From contig CAWJKP010000009.1 in assembly GCA_963843465.1 (NCBI GenBank), positions 62,001-126,000 of the forward strand: a DNA stretch of 64,000 nt, in the 5' to 3' direction. This DNA comes from CAWJKP01 sp963843465. Lineage in GTDB: Bacteria; Planctomycetota; Planctomycetia; Pirellulales; Thermoguttaceae. The position numbers and the translations under genes are program-made. Within the stretch, counting starts at the first letter, position 1, and each line of letters opens with the position of its first letter. Positions 47,588-55,774 of this stretch are shown piece after piece. The notes below the pieces were generated by a model that did no database searches, was not told where the DNA came from, and was given only the letters and a program-made list of their open reading frames with translations.

Positions 47588-49483
47588 TCACGTTACCGGA
47601 CACAAAAGGCATTCGAGATTTGTTGTACTGATCGGTTTGACCAGATGGTCGCTAAAGCCCGCTTCCTTCGCCGTCGTCTTATCCCTCTCTTGACCGTAAC
47701 CGGTCACGGCAACCAACCGGATGGCGTTCCACTCGGGTCGCCGTCTAATTTCCTGGGCGAGTTCGTAGCCGCTCATCCCAGGCATGGAAATGTCCGAGAG
47801 AATCAAGTCGGGTTGTTCTTGTTCAATCATCGCCAGGGCTTCGGCTCCGCTCGCCGCTGTGCGTACCTGCTGCCCCCTGGATCGCAGAATTGTGGCGACC
47901 GTCTTAGCGGCAGGCCACACATCGTCCACAACCAGGATGCGATGGGATGGAAACGCTTTCGTCTCGTGAGGCAAATCGTTTGCCTCCTCAGAAACAACAT
48001 CGCTTGCTTGAAGAATCGGGAGGCGAACGGTGAACTCGCTGCCCTTTCCCGCCCCCTCGCTGGCGGCTTCGACACTGCCGCCATGCACTTCCACAAGACG
48101 CTTCACGAGAGTTAGGCCGATTCCCAGCCCGCCCTGCGAGCGGTTGAGAGAATTGTCGGTTTGAACGAACAACTCGAACACGCCGGACAGCATATCCGAG
48201 GCGATTCCCAGTCCATTGTCCTTCACCCGGATCACACCTTGGTCTCCGTCCCTTTCGGTGCTCAGCGAAAGTTTCCCGCCCTGGGGCGTGTACTTGGCCG
48301 CATTATTCAACAAATTAGCCACTACTTGGGTCAGTCGAGTCGGGTCGCCGAAGACGTACAAGCTCTCCTTTGCCTGCTTCACCGTAAGTTCATGATCCTT
48401 TGCATGAATAAGCGGTTCGGCGGTTTGAATGGCGTTTCTGATGATCGTCGTCAATGCCACCCGTTGCCGCCTCAACTCCATCTTGCCTCGGGTGACCCGA
48501 GACACGTCCAGCAGATCATCAATCAGACGGACCAAGTTGTGGGTCTGTTCCTCCATCATGTCGAGAATCTGCTTTGCCTCTTCCCCGCTGGGCAGCACGA
48601 TTCGCAGAACGTCAATCCCATTGCAGATTGGTGCCATCGGATTTCGGAGTTCATGGGCAAGCATCGCCAGGAACTCGTCCTTGGAGCGGGCTTCCCTGGC
48701 AAGTTGTTTCGCTTGCTCTTGTAACTGCCGCTCCATTCGTACTGCTTCCGTAATGTTACGGGCAATGGCTGACACGCCAATGGTCTGCCCCCTAGCATCC
48801 TTGATCGGAGAGACTGTCAAAGATACATTGATTAGGATGCCATCTTTGCGGCGGCGAATGGTGGGAAAACTGTCGATAGACTCACCGTGCGTGACCTTCG
48901 CCATCAACGACGGAAGTTCGTCGGGCCGATCTCCTGGTTGAAGAATCCCAATCGACTCACCAATCACCTCCTCAGCCGTGTATCCATAAAGACGTTCGGC
49001 ACCCGCATTCCACGAGGTAACGATGAACTCCAGAGTCGTGCCAATGATAGCATCCTGAGAGGCGTTCACAATGGCCGAAAAATACGCCAACTGTTGTTCG
49101 GCCCGCTTACGCTCCGTGATGTCTCGGATATTGCACTGGATGGCCTTCTGATCTCCCACGTCGTAGACGTTGCTGACGAACTCGACTTGCCGATGTACGC
49201 CGCTCTGGTCTTGAAGTGGCAGATCCTCGTAGCGAATGTAGCCCTTCTCCCGGAGTTCACGAAAAGCGGCCTTGCTCTGCTCGATGTCTTTGAACAGGCC
49301 AATCTCCCAAAGGTGTCTCCCCACAAACTGGTCGTGAGCATAGCCAAGTAGCTCGGTCATGAAGGGGTTGGCATCTTCGACGGCTCCCGTGTCGGCGTTG
49401 AGAATGAGGATGCCGTCCTTAGCAGCCTCAAATACCCGGCGATAGCGAAGCTCGGACAGTTGCAATGTATGGTCGTTCGGCAT
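47588..49483 (-). CDS. Hybrid histidine kinase with two PAS domains and receiver
   Basis: This protein of about 631 residues starts at ATG 49483. It has PAS1 (about residues 10-125), PAS2 (about residues 130-250, NASQDAIIGTTLEFIVTSWN), a dimerisation domain with LAMLAHELRNPMAPICNGID (phospho-His), an ATPase domain (VVANLLNNAAKYTPQGGK, NGLGIASDM, GGLGIGLTLVKRLVE) and a C-terminal receiver (HRILVVDDVWPAAK, acceptor Asp in LILSDISMPGMSGYEL). No membrane helix is evident, so it is a cytoplasmic sensor. No output regulator is adjacent. Confidence 0.93.
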   Translation of the reverse strand: MPNDHTLQLSELRYRRVFEAAKDGILILNADTGAVEDANPFMTELLGYAHDQFVGRHLWEIGLFKDIEQSKAAFRELREKGYIRYEDLPLQDQSGVHRQVEFVSNVYDVGDQKAIQCNIRDITERKRAEQQLAYFSAIVNASQDAIIGTTLEFIVTSWNAGAERLYGYTAEEVIGESIGILQPGDRPDELPSLMAKVTHGESIDSFPTIRRRKDGILINVSLTVSPIKDARGQTIGVSAIARNITEAVRMERQLQEQAKQLAREARSKDEFLAMLAHELRNPMAPICNGIDVLRIVLPSGEEAKQILDMMEEQTHNLVRLIDDLLDVSRVTRGKMELRRQRVALTTIIRNAIQTAEPLIHAKDHELTVKQAKESLYVFGDPTRLTQVVANLLNNAAKYTPQGGKLSLSTERDGDQGVIRVKDNGLGIASDMLSGVFELFVQTDNSLNRSQGGLGIGLTLVKRLVEVHGGSVEAASEGAGKGSEFTVRLPILQASDVVSEEANDLPHETKAFPSHRILVVDDVWPAAKTVATILRSRGQQVRTAASGAEALAMIEQEQPDLILSDISMPGMSGYELAQEIRRRPEWNAIRLVAVTGYGQERDKTTAKEAGFSDHLVKPISTTNLECLLCPVT

Positions 49484-49543
49484 GGGTCTACGCCTCTGGG
49501 ATGTGATGGGCATTCAATAAGGGCGAGATCCCGGTGTTATTTG

Positions 49544-49968
49544 TCATCGCCAGTTCCAGAACCAGTACCAGTAGTCTTCGATAAACTCAAAGTTGGGACT
49601 GTCGTCGGGCACTTCCAACTCGATCAACGGCAAGTTGATCTCGTACTTCCCCTTGCTAATCTTGGAGAAGATGCCGTCAAACCTATTGCCCAGGTTTTTC
49701 GCCGGGTCGAGTAGTTTCAACACGGTGCAGCGGAACTCGTCCTCTTCTTCGGTGTTCATCGGCTTCGGGTAGTGAGCGATGAACGGGAAGTAGAGATGCC
49801 CCGTCAGGTACTTGTAGTACCTGGAGAGCAGTTCTTCGTCAACCATCGGAATGTGACTCACCGAACCGAGAGCCTCGACGATTCGATCCGCTTGGTTGAG
49901 TTTTGGGCAGGATTCATGGACGACTTTAATGTCATTCCTATGGGCATCAAGAGCAGTGGGAAGGTACA
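49544..49968 (-). CDS. Calcium-binding-like protein (PF11535-type?), first paralogue
   Basis: This protein of about 141 residues shares most of its length with the protein at 53377-53796. Shared features are RIVEALGSVSHIPMVDEELL, YYKYLTGHLYFPFIAHYPKP, EVPDDSPNFEFIEDYWYWF and the aromatic end FWNWR. The spacing of a FPF...AHYP strand and a VP/E-rich ending resembles the small calcium-binding family PF11535, which I propose tentatively. GAGG lies a few bases before ATG 49968. Confidence 0.6.
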
Positions 49969-50153
49969 TCGTCTCGCCTCGAACTAAGGACATTGAAACT
50001 TTCTGAACCTGGATTCTTGCTTCGGCTGGGCCACATCCCCACCCACGCCTGAAGCGGCGAAGCAAATGACAATCAGGACCAAGAGGCCGATCCACGGATG
50101 CCTCGGGGCAGTCGCAGATATCTACGGCCCTCACGCTCTCATCTGTGGGCGGA

Positions 50154-50339
50154 TCAGCCGAGAGATACCGGATCGCAGAGGTACTTCTTGTCGGCCGCCA
50201 CCCGGCCACATGCCTTGCAAATGAACTTCGGGTTTCTCACCAGGGGTTTCAGCTTCTTGATGTCGAGATGGCACGGGCAACACGTCATCGCACACATCTT
50301 CTCGCAGCAGTGGTGATCAGCTTCCTTCTTCTTCGCCAT
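50154..50339 (-). CDS. Small cysteine-rich (zinc-ribbon-like) protein
   Basis: This 61-residue protein has four N-terminal cysteines and histidines (ADHHCCEKMCAMTCCPCHLD) and a second pair in FICKACGRVAADKKYLCDP. The spacing suggests metal binding. The ATG at 50339 is preceded by AGGAGATAGTGTC. No family name is certain. Confidence 0.65.
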   Translation of the reverse strand: MAKKKEADHHCCEKMCAMTCCPCHLDIKKLKPLVRNPKFICKACGRVAADKKYLCDPVSLG

Positions 50340-50411
50340 GACACTATCTCCTGGTGGGGTTTGTTCGTACATTTGCCGTTTACACAATGGGGCAAGCGAA
50401 GGAACTGGCCG

Positions 50412-51332
50412 TCAAGAATCCGGTTGACAGCATGACTCGTCGGGCTCGGCGGCGGGAATTACGGTGCCCACGTCTTCCATGAGCGGCAACTGGACGACAA
50501 TCCGGGTTCCCTTGCCCAAGGCACTCGTGATGGCGGCCGAGCCCCCAAACAATCTTGCACGTTCCTGGATGCCTTCCAAGCCAAAGTGGCCTTCGCCCAC
50601 CTTCTTGGGGTCGAAACCAATGCCCCAATCCTGAACCTCAATCCGAATGTGCCGGTCCCGCTGGGTCAACCTGACGAGCACTCGCTCGCTCTGGCTGTAG
50701 CGGCGGGCGTTGGTCAGGCTCTCCTGAATGATCCGAAAGATGACGTTTTCCAGCGAAGGTGCCAGCCGCTCGCAGTCGAGGTGATGGACGAAATCGATCT
50801 CCGGTTTGTCCTGAGCACTGTCTTGGGAGATAAGATCCTCGACGGCAACCACCAAGCCAAGCTCATCCAGGATGGGTGAACGCAGGCCATTGACCAACCG
50901 GCGTGCTTCCCTCATGCACTCGTTCAGCATTCCCACGCCGCTCGCAAACGTCTTCCAGACTTCCTTGGCCTTCTGCTCGGCGACTCGACTGAACACCTCA
51001 AATTGCATGATCGCAGCGGCGAGTTGCTGGACCAACCCATCGTGGATTTCGTAGGAAACCATTTGTCGATCCCGATCTTGCAACTCCAACAAGTACCGGA
51101 GATACCGCTGTTCCTTCAGTAGCAGTTCCTCCGCACGCTGACGCTCGTTGATCTCGTGCCTCAACTGCTCGTTCGCTTGTGCGAGTGTGGTGGAATGGTC
51201 TGCCACCCGTCGTCCAAGTCCCTCTTGGGCTTTGCGTAACGCCGGTTCGTGATCGGACGATATGCTCTTGGACCACTTGCTGTCAGTTGGAACTGCGGCT
51301 GGTTCCGCTTCGAGAAGTTGTTGTTCGGTCAT
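50412..51332 (-). CDS. Soluble histidine kinase, NarX/DegS-type (HisKA_3)
   Basis: This protein of about 306 residues starts with a short disordered N-terminus (MTEQQLLEAEPAAVPTDSKW), then a coiled coil (LAQANEQLRHEINERQRAEE). The HisKA_3 phospho-acceptor is in SYEIHDGLVQQLAAAIMQFE. A HATPase domain follows with NVIFRIIQESLTNARRYSQS and DWGIGFDPKKVGEGHFGLEG. It lacks a sensor or membrane domain. Its first ~20 codons and the upstream leader are duplicated at the start of the CHAD gene next door, and its 3' end is duplicated at 33679-33830. The partner regulator is not in the window. Confidence 0.85.
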   Translation of the reverse strand: MTEQQLLEAEPAAVPTDSKWSKSISSDHEPALRKAQEGLGRRVADHSTTLAQANEQLRHEINERQRAEELLLKEQRYLRYLLELQDRDRQMVSYEIHDGLVQQLAAAIMQFEVFSRVAEQKAKEVWKTFASGVGMLNECMREARRLVNGLRSPILDELGLVVAVEDLISQDSAQDKPEIDFVHHLDCERLAPSLENVIFRIIQESLTNARRYSQSERVLVRLTQRDRHIRIEVQDWGIGFDPKKVGEGHFGLEGIQERARLFGGSAAITSALGKGTRIVVQLPLMEDVGTVIPAAEPDESCCQPDS

Positions 51333-51397
51333 GGTGGCTTTCTCCTCAAATAGGCTCGGGGAAAGCTCCGTCTTCCCGATACCTCGACTTGTATCGT

Positions 51398-52336
51398 CTA
51401 CTGGTAGGCCCCGAACTGCCGTTTCAGGCCGGACACGACCTTCCTCGTCCATGTGGCCAGGAATGCCGCCCGAAGATCCTCGGCCGCCCGTTCTTCCGCC
51501 AGCAGCAACCCCTCTAAGAACGCCCTCTGCTCCGCATCCTCGGACTTCGACAGCCAATCTCCAAACAGCGTCTTCGCCGTGGCGTGGTCGTTCACGGTTC
51601 CCAGCAGGTCTTGGAAGAGTGTCACCTGGGGATAGAGCTTCTTGCGGAAGGCTGAGTCGAAGGCCACGGCCACGATTTCCATCGTATACCGCAGTCTTTT
51701 CGTGCGGACACGGAGGCCATGCAACGATTTCTCGCCGGTGAGATCGGACTTGGCGGCCTTGAAGAACTTCTTGACGACCGGGGCGAGGTACTGAGGAGCC
51801 TGCTGTCCGAACCGCCGTTTTCCATCGCCGTGGCGGTGGGATTCGACTTCCTGGACCAACTGTTCGATCTTCGCCTCGCAAGCGTCGGCCCTGATTTCCT
51901 TGTAAACCGAAACAATCGGCCCCTGGACCTCTCGACGCCGGGCTTTGATCTGATCCAGGAACTTGGCCGGGATACCACCAACGTGGGAGAACCTCTCGGC
52001 CATCACGTCCCAGTTACGAGCTTCGTCGGCGGCGAGGTAGATTCCCTGCAACCGGTCCCGTAAAGCATGGAACTCGGTTTCTTCCATCAGCCGAGAAAAG
52101 GCCCTTACCGCTTCGAAGGCTCGCCGCACCGAGATCCGAAGCTGATGAACATGTTCGGCATCCTCGTCGCTTTTCTCGGCGGCGAGTGGAAGAACGTGCC
52201 AAACGGCTTTGAGGCGGGCGTCGAGAACCAGACCTGCCACCTCGTACACGGGTTGATCCGGGGAGATCCCGGTGAGCCACTTGCTGTCAGTTGGAACTGC
52301 GGTTGGTTCCGCTTCAAGAAGTGGTTGGTCGGTCAT
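51398..52336 (-). CDS. CHAD-domain protein
   Basis: This protein of about 312 residues starts at ATG 52336 with the same N-terminal segment as the kinase downstream (QPLLEAEPTAVPTDSKW). The remainder is a CHAD domain: HVHQLRISVRRAFEAVRAFS, KSLHGLRVRTKRLRYTMEIV, FQDLLGTVNDHATAKTLFGD, helix-rich with conserved His and Arg/Lys. CHAD domains bind polyphosphate in studied proteins. A polyphosphate role is therefore inferred, and could link to stress and to the glycogen/phosphoketolase metabolism. Confidence 0.85.
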   Translation of the reverse strand: MTDQPLLEAEPTAVPTDSKWLTGISPDQPVYEVAGLVLDARLKAVWHVLPLAAEKSDEDAEHVHQLRISVRRAFEAVRAFSRLMEETEFHALRDRLQGIYLAADEARNWDVMAERFSHVGGIPAKFLDQIKARRREVQGPIVSVYKEIRADACEAKIEQLVQEVESHRHGDGKRRFGQQAPQYLAPVVKKFFKAAKSDLTGEKSLHGLRVRTKRLRYTMEIVAVAFDSAFRKKLYPQVTLFQDLLGTVNDHATAKTLFGDWLSKSEDAEQRAFLEGLLLAEERAAEDLRAAFLATWTRKVVSGLKRQFGAYQ

Positions 52337-52431
52337 GGCAGCTTTCTCCCTCAAGTAGGCTCGGGGAAAGCTCCGTCTTCCCGCTGGGCCGACTGGCATC
52401 GCTTAATTGGTTGGCTACGGCGACACAAGAA

Positions 52432-52671
52432 CTACTTGGTCGTCTCCGTGGTCGTCTTGGTCGTCTTTTCGGTCACCGTGCCACCTGGCGTAGCCAGGGG
52501 GGTTGTTGTCTTCGTGTCCACCGTGTTTGTCGTCTCGCCCGTCGTCTTGCCGTCCTTGGTTTGCGTGGTCGTCGTTTCGGTCTTGTTCTCAGTCGTGCCC
52601 TTTTGGCTTTCACAGCCGATGGCGAATACGCCCAGTGCTGCGATGACAACAAATGCTAGAAAACTCTTCAT
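52432..52671 (-). CDS. Small Thr-rich lipoprotein
   Basis: This 79-residue protein has a signal peptide with lipobox (FVVIAALGVFAIGCES), so Cys 20 is the likely lipidation site. The rest is a low-complexity, Thr/Lys/Glu-rich tail (TETTTTQTKDGKTTGETTN, TVTEKTTKTTTETTK). It would be anchored in a membrane and exposed outward. Function unknown; such tails are common in planctomycete-style surface lipoproteins. Confidence 0.75.
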   Translation of the reverse strand: MKSFLAFVVIAALGVFAIGCESQKGTTENKTETTTTQTKDGKTTGETTNTVDTKTTTPLATPGGTVTEKTTKTTTETTK

Positions 52672-52867
52672 TTCAGTACCCTTTCAAGACAAAGATGGCA
52701 TCGCCCCTTCACCAGCAGAAACTTCCTGCCGGTCATCAGGAAAAATCAGAGCACTCTCTGTTCCTATGCTGCCAGTGCCCTGTTTACGCCTCGGCAGTCT
52801 TTCGTTACCGCACGCCTCTTCCATGTGGACCGGTCTTCCGCACACTCCTTTTCACAGCCCCACCCCG

Positions 52868-53032
52868 TCAGAAGCCACGGGGGATGTACCCCATGAGCAA
52901 GCACACCACCAAGACCACCAACAGCAGACCCAAGACGCCGCTGGGGCCGTAGCCCCAACCTCGGCTGTAGCCCCAAGTTGGCAAGCCGCCCATGAGCAGC
53001 ACGACCAGAATAACCAGCAAGAGCAAACCCAT
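52868..53032 (-). CDS. DUF3309-type small double-helix membrane protein (module f target)
   Basis: This 54-residue protein reads GLLLLVILVVLLMGGLPTW, WGYSRGWGYGPSGVLG, then LLLVVLVVCLLMGYIPRGF. Two hydrophobic helices flank an aromatic Gly-rich turn, which matches DUF3309. AAGGGGG precedes ATG 53032. It lies about 60 bases downstream of the U-run of module f. Function unknown; family members occur near stress genes. Confidence 0.75.
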   Translation of the reverse strand: MGLLLLVILVVLLMGGLPTWGYSRGWGYGPSGVLGLLLVVLVVCLLMGYIPRGF

Positions 53033-53095
53033 TGGTAACCCCCTTCGATGGTTGAAACTGGGTGATGGTTACGAGCGTCCCTTGTCGCCAAGAAC

Positions 53096-53236
53096 AAAAA
53101 AGCCGACGTGGCGGAACACCCGAAGGCGTTCGGCCACGTCGGCTTACTCTTCAACGAGCCCCCCGGCAGAGCCGAGTTGCTCTTTATCCAGTCATCCGAT
53201 CCACGTTTATTGTATGGCACGGACTGGAGAATGCAA
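53096..53236 (-). promoter_or_regulatory. Stress regulatory module f
   Basis: Minus-strand copy: -35 TTGCAT (53231-53236), 16-base spacer, -10 TACAAT (53209-53214), GATCGGATGACT (TCGGATGACT invariant) with GATCGG at 53196-53201, a terminator-like stem (53102-53143) and a T6 run (53096-53101). It precedes the DUF3309 gene. A 5' remnant of a DUF2294 gene lies divergently upstream (53287-53353). Confidence 0.77.
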
Positions 53237-53286
53237 TGGCCCTTGACCGGCACCCCCCCTCTGTGGGCAAAATCCTATCCGTATCT

Positions 53287-53353
53287 GAGACCCCAGGGGA
53301 GAGATCGAAGTCACCATCAGCGAGCGGGTTAGGGACATGTCCCAGGAGCGTCA
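53287..53353 (+). pseudogene. DUF2294 gene 5' remnant
   Basis: About 65 bases match the beginning of the DUF2294 gene at 56173 and the remnants at 54783 and 55955 (GEIE.TISERVRDMSQER coding sequence), with the start codon changed (CTG at its first position). It ends where the 3' end of the calcium-binding-like gene begins. It lies divergent to module f. Confidence 0.7.
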
Positions 53354-53376
53354 CCAGAATTCCCTGATAGGCCCTT

Positions 53377-53796
53377 TCACCGCCAGTTCCAGAACCAGTA
53401 CCAGTAATCCTCAATAAACTGGAAGTTGGGACTGTCGTCGGGCACTTCCAACTCGATCAACGGCAAGTTCACGTCGCATTGGCCTTTGCAGGTCTTGCAG
53501 AAAATGCCGTCGAACTCGCCACCAAGAAACCTCACCGGGTCGAGCAATTCCAGAACGGTGCAGCGGTACTGCACTTCCTCAAGCGAGGTCGTTGGCTCCG
53601 GGTAGTGGGCGGTGAACGGGAAGCAGAGATGCTCCATCAGGTACTCGTAGTATCTGGAGTGCGACTCTTCGTCAACCCTCGGAATGTGACTCACGGAACC
53701 GAGAGCCTCGATGATTCGATCCCTTTGGTTTCGTTCTGGGCAGGATTTGGGAACGACTTTCAGACCGCTCCGAGGAGCGTCAGCAACAGTGGCCAT
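53377..53796 (-). CDS. Calcium-binding-like protein (PF11535-type?), second paralogue
   Basis: This protein of about 139 residues is similar to the one at 49544-49968 over most of its length (IIEALGSVSHIPRVDEESHS, YEYLMEHLCFPFTAHYPEPT, ELEVPDDSPNFQFIEDYWYW, final FWNWR). It differs mostly in the N-terminus and by four extra cysteines in FCKTCKGQCDV. GGAGGTGAGACG precedes ATG 53796. The calcium-binding assignment is tentative. Confidence 0.6.
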   Translation of the reverse strand: MATVADAPRSGLKVVPKSCPERNQRDRIIEALGSVSHIPRVDEESHSRYYEYLMEHLCFPFTAHYPEPTTSLEEVQYRCTVLELLDPVRFLGGEFDGIFCKTCKGQCDVNLPLIELEVPDDSPNFQFIEDYWYWFWNWR

Positions 53797-53872
53797 CGTC
53801 TCACCTCCATGAGTAAGGACATCGAAACTTTCCGTCGATTCCGACCGACTCCTCCCGCTGGGCCGACTGGCA

Positions 53873-54112
53873 TCATCTAGCACCGCAAGAACGTAACCTG
53901 GTCTTACTCCACGCCGGATAGCTGGACGCCACGCCGACGTTGATTCGTTCCCGCACCTCCGAAGGTTGGACCGGAACATCCTCATCGACCTCGAAGCCGA
54001 GTTTCACGTTCGTGCCCTGGATCGCAAGCACCGTGACTTTCAACAGGCGGTGGAAGCCATCAGACCCGCCGACGACCACCGATTCCCGGCTTTTCCTTGT
54101 CAGAACCAACAT
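53873..54112 (-). CDS. csrA: CsrA-type translational regulator
   Basis: This protein of about 79 residues starts with LVLTRKSRESVVVGGSDGF, a CsrA N-terminus, followed by LLKVTVLAIQGTNVKLGFEV and VPVQPSEVRERINVG. CsrA dimers bind GGA motifs in mRNA leaders to block translation or alter mRNA stability. The C-terminus after about residue 55 (ASSYPAWSKTRLRSCGAR) is non-canonical and may be shifted or replaced. AAGGGAGG precedes ATG 54112. It follows the DUF2294-like gene in the module g transcription unit. Confidence 0.8.
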   Translation of the reverse strand: MLVLTRKSRESVVVGGSDGFHRLLKVTVLAIQGTNVKLGFEVDEDVPVQPSEVRERINVGVASSYPAWSKTRLRSCGAR

Positions 54113-54129
54113 CGCTGAACCTCCCTTTT

Positions 54130-54549
54130 TCAAGATGGAACACCTGAACCATTCCCGCTCCAACTGTCGGCGGGTACGCCCTTGGCGAGCAAGAACACCT
54201 GCACCATCGTGCCGGTCGTGAAGACCTGTACCACGGTGCCCGTCGTCGTTTCGACTTCCGCAGTCGCTTCTCGCACCTCGACCCCGGTGATCCGCTTGAT
54301 CTCCTGCCGCAGTTCGTTGAGGGAGTTGGTGAACAACTGCCGGTGAAACTCTTGCACCTTAGCAGCGCCCTCCGGGTTCTGGGCCAGGGCCTTCTCGGCT
54401 GGCGACAACGCCCCGTGCAGCGTGATCAGCAGCGTGTCCCCGCTGAGAACTACGGCCACCGATTGGGGCTCATGGCCCGTTCGCTGCTTCTGGCAAGCGA
54501 TTGCCGCCTGGGCAATCTGCTGTGCCACGCTCGGATCGAGCTTTTCCAT
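54130..54549 (-). CDS. DUF2294-family protein (MpsC-like) (module g target)
   Basis: This 139-residue protein reads QQIAQAAIACQKQRTGHEPQ, VVLSGDTLLITLHGALSPAE, LNELRQEIKRITGVEVREAT and EVETTTGTVVQVFTTG. This matches the DUF2294 pattern also seen in the protein at 56173-56577 (similar size, different N-terminus). The GTVVQVF/GTMVQVF repeat near the C-terminus is unusual. It is the first gene downstream of module g and is followed closely by csrA. Function unknown; MpsC in Staphylococcus accompanies a bicarbonate/cation system. Confidence 0.7.
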   Translation of the reverse strand: MEKLDPSVAQQIAQAAIACQKQRTGHEPQSVAVVLSGDTLLITLHGALSPAEKALAQNPEGAAKVQEFHRQLFTNSLNELRQEIKRITGVEVREATAEVETTTGTVVQVFTTGTMVQVFLLAKGVPADSWSGNGSGVPS

Positions 54550-54594
54550 CGCACTCCCCCCGCCGTGATTGTGAACGCTTCCATCGCCAAGAAC

Positions 54595-54737
54595 AAAAAA
54601 AAGCCGACGTGGCGGAACACCCGAAGGCGTTCGGCCACGTCGGCTTACTCTTTAACAAACCTCCCGGCAGGGCCGGGCTGTTGTTCATCTAGTCATCCGA
54701 CGAACGTTCATTGTAAGGCACGGAATGGCGAATGCAA
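54595..54737 (-). promoter_or_regulatory. Stress regulatory module g
   Basis: Minus-strand copy: -35 TTGCAT (54732-54737), 16-base spacer, -10 TACAAT (54710-54715), CGTCGGATGACT with CGTCGG at 54697-54702, a long inner stem CCCGGC/GCCGGG, a terminator-like stem (54603-54644) and a T8 run (54595-54602). It precedes the DUF2294/csrA unit. A DUF2294 5' remnant lies divergently at 54783. Confidence 0.78.
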
Positions 54738-54782
54738 TAGCCCTTGACCAGCACCCCCACCTATTGGCTACAATCTATTCCT

Positions 54783-54850
54783 ATGAAAACCCAGGGAGAG
54801 ATCGAAGCCGCCGTCAGCGAGCGGGTTAGGGACATGTCCCAGGAGCGTCA
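54783..54850 (+). pseudogene. DUF2294 gene 5' remnant overlapping the STAS gene end
   Basis: An ATG-started stretch (KTQGEIEAAVSERVRDMSQ coding sequence) copies the first ~20 codons of the DUF2294 gene. It then merges into the 3' end of the STAS gene. The STAS stop codon (TTA on the plus strand, 54826-54828) lies within the remnant, so the C-terminal residues of the STAS protein come from it. Confidence 0.75.
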
Positions 54851-55341
54851 GCGTCCAGGGCCTCCTCCTCATTCTCGTAGACTTCAAAGAGCCTGCCGAG
54901 CATGGACGCTCTGAGAACGTCTATCACCTCCGGGTGTAGGCCGCAGATTCTCAGCCGCTCCCGATCCCTCACAGCCCTTCGGTGTAATCGGATCAACATG
55001 CCCAGGAAGATGCTGGATATGTTCGGCAGGTGCGACAGATCCAAGACGAACCGAGAGAAATCCTCCAACCCCGAACGCAGTTCATCGACACGCCAGAAAA
55101 CGCTACTGTCGGTTTCGGCCCCAGAAAGGAATGTCAGGACAACAGCATCACCCAGAGGGCGGCGTACAAACCACAATCGCTTCCTGCAACGTGGACAAGG
55201 GGCGTTGTTGTTTAGTTCGCTCTTGACCCCGAATTCACACGCCGGGCAAAAATGTGTGGCCCCTTTGGAGGTTCCCATGCCCTTTCGCAGCCCAGGCCCA
55301 CATTCAACCGAATCCGGCAGGGGGTGCGTTTGGGTGCTCAT
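54826..55341 (-). CDS. STAS-domain protein with N-terminal zinc ribbon (anti-sigma-antagonist-like)
   Basis: This protein of about 171 residues has a zinc-ribbon-like pair (FCPACEFGVKSELNNNAPCP, then RCRKRLW) followed by a STAS fold (GDAVVLTFLSGAETDSSVFW, FVLDLSHLPNISSIFLGMLI, then DVLRASMLGRLFEVYENEEEA). In the antagonist families a conserved Ser is phosphorylated; here a run ISSIFLG sits at that place. The last residues (DADAPGTCP) read out of inserted DUF2294 sequence, so the original C-terminus is gone. AAAGGAGCGTTCC precedes ATG 55341. Confidence 0.78.
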   Translation of the reverse strand: MSTQTHPLPDSVECGPGLRKGMGTSKGATHFCPACEFGVKSELNNNAPCPRCRKRLWFVRRPLGDAVVLTFLSGAETDSSVFWRVDELRSGLEDFSRFVLDLSHLPNISSIFLGMLIRLHRRAVRDRERLRICGLHPEVIDVLRASMLGRLFEVYENEEEALDADAPGTCP

Positions 55342-55385
55342 TGTGGAACGCTCCTTTCGTTCTGGGGGGCGGCGATTCGCAGCGA

Positions 55386-55637
55386 CTAGAGAACCACTTC
55401 GGTTTCGTTCACGACTCGGGATACGCCTTCGATACCAGAAACCACTGCCTGGGCCAGTTGCTTGCAATAAAAGCTGGGCAACTTTCCCCGAAGGAGAAGA
55501 ACTCCGTGGTCAAACTCGCACGAAAGCCGTTGCAGGGAAGTGTACGAGCTTTTACGCAAGCGATCTTTTGCGGCCTCGGCGATTTCTTCTTGGGTGTGGA
55601 CGGGCTCTTGGTCACTGACCTTCGATGACGACAACAT
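55386..55637 (-). CDS. BON-domain protein (module h target)
   Basis: This protein of about 83 residues reads EIAEAAKDRLRKSSYTSLQR, LSCEFDHGVLLLRGKLPSFY and QAVVSGIEGVSRVVNETEVV, a BON-like fold without a signal peptide. Start ATG 55637 has GGAGGG upstream. ATG 55724 (MNDSCWEKGN) with GGAAGAG is an alternative that would add 29 residues. It is downstream of module h. Confidence 0.72.
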   Translation of the reverse strand: MLSSSKVSDQEPVHTQEEIAEAAKDRLRKSSYTSLQRLSCEFDHGVLLLRGKLPSFYCKQLAQAVVSGIEGVSRVVNETEVVL

Positions 55638-55774
55638 GACGCTGCCCTCCAGATGGCGTGATGGAGATGGTGCGGTGGATGAGCCGCTGCCCATATTTCC
55701 TTTTTCCCAACAGGAATCGTTCATGCCAGAATCTCTTCCACCCTTGGTTCCGAACGTCTTGCACCGCAGAAAAC

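Noticed and set aside
50154..50339. Metallothionein
   Set aside because: Cysteine spacing and the second CxxC-like pair look more like a zinc ribbon than a metallothionein cluster.
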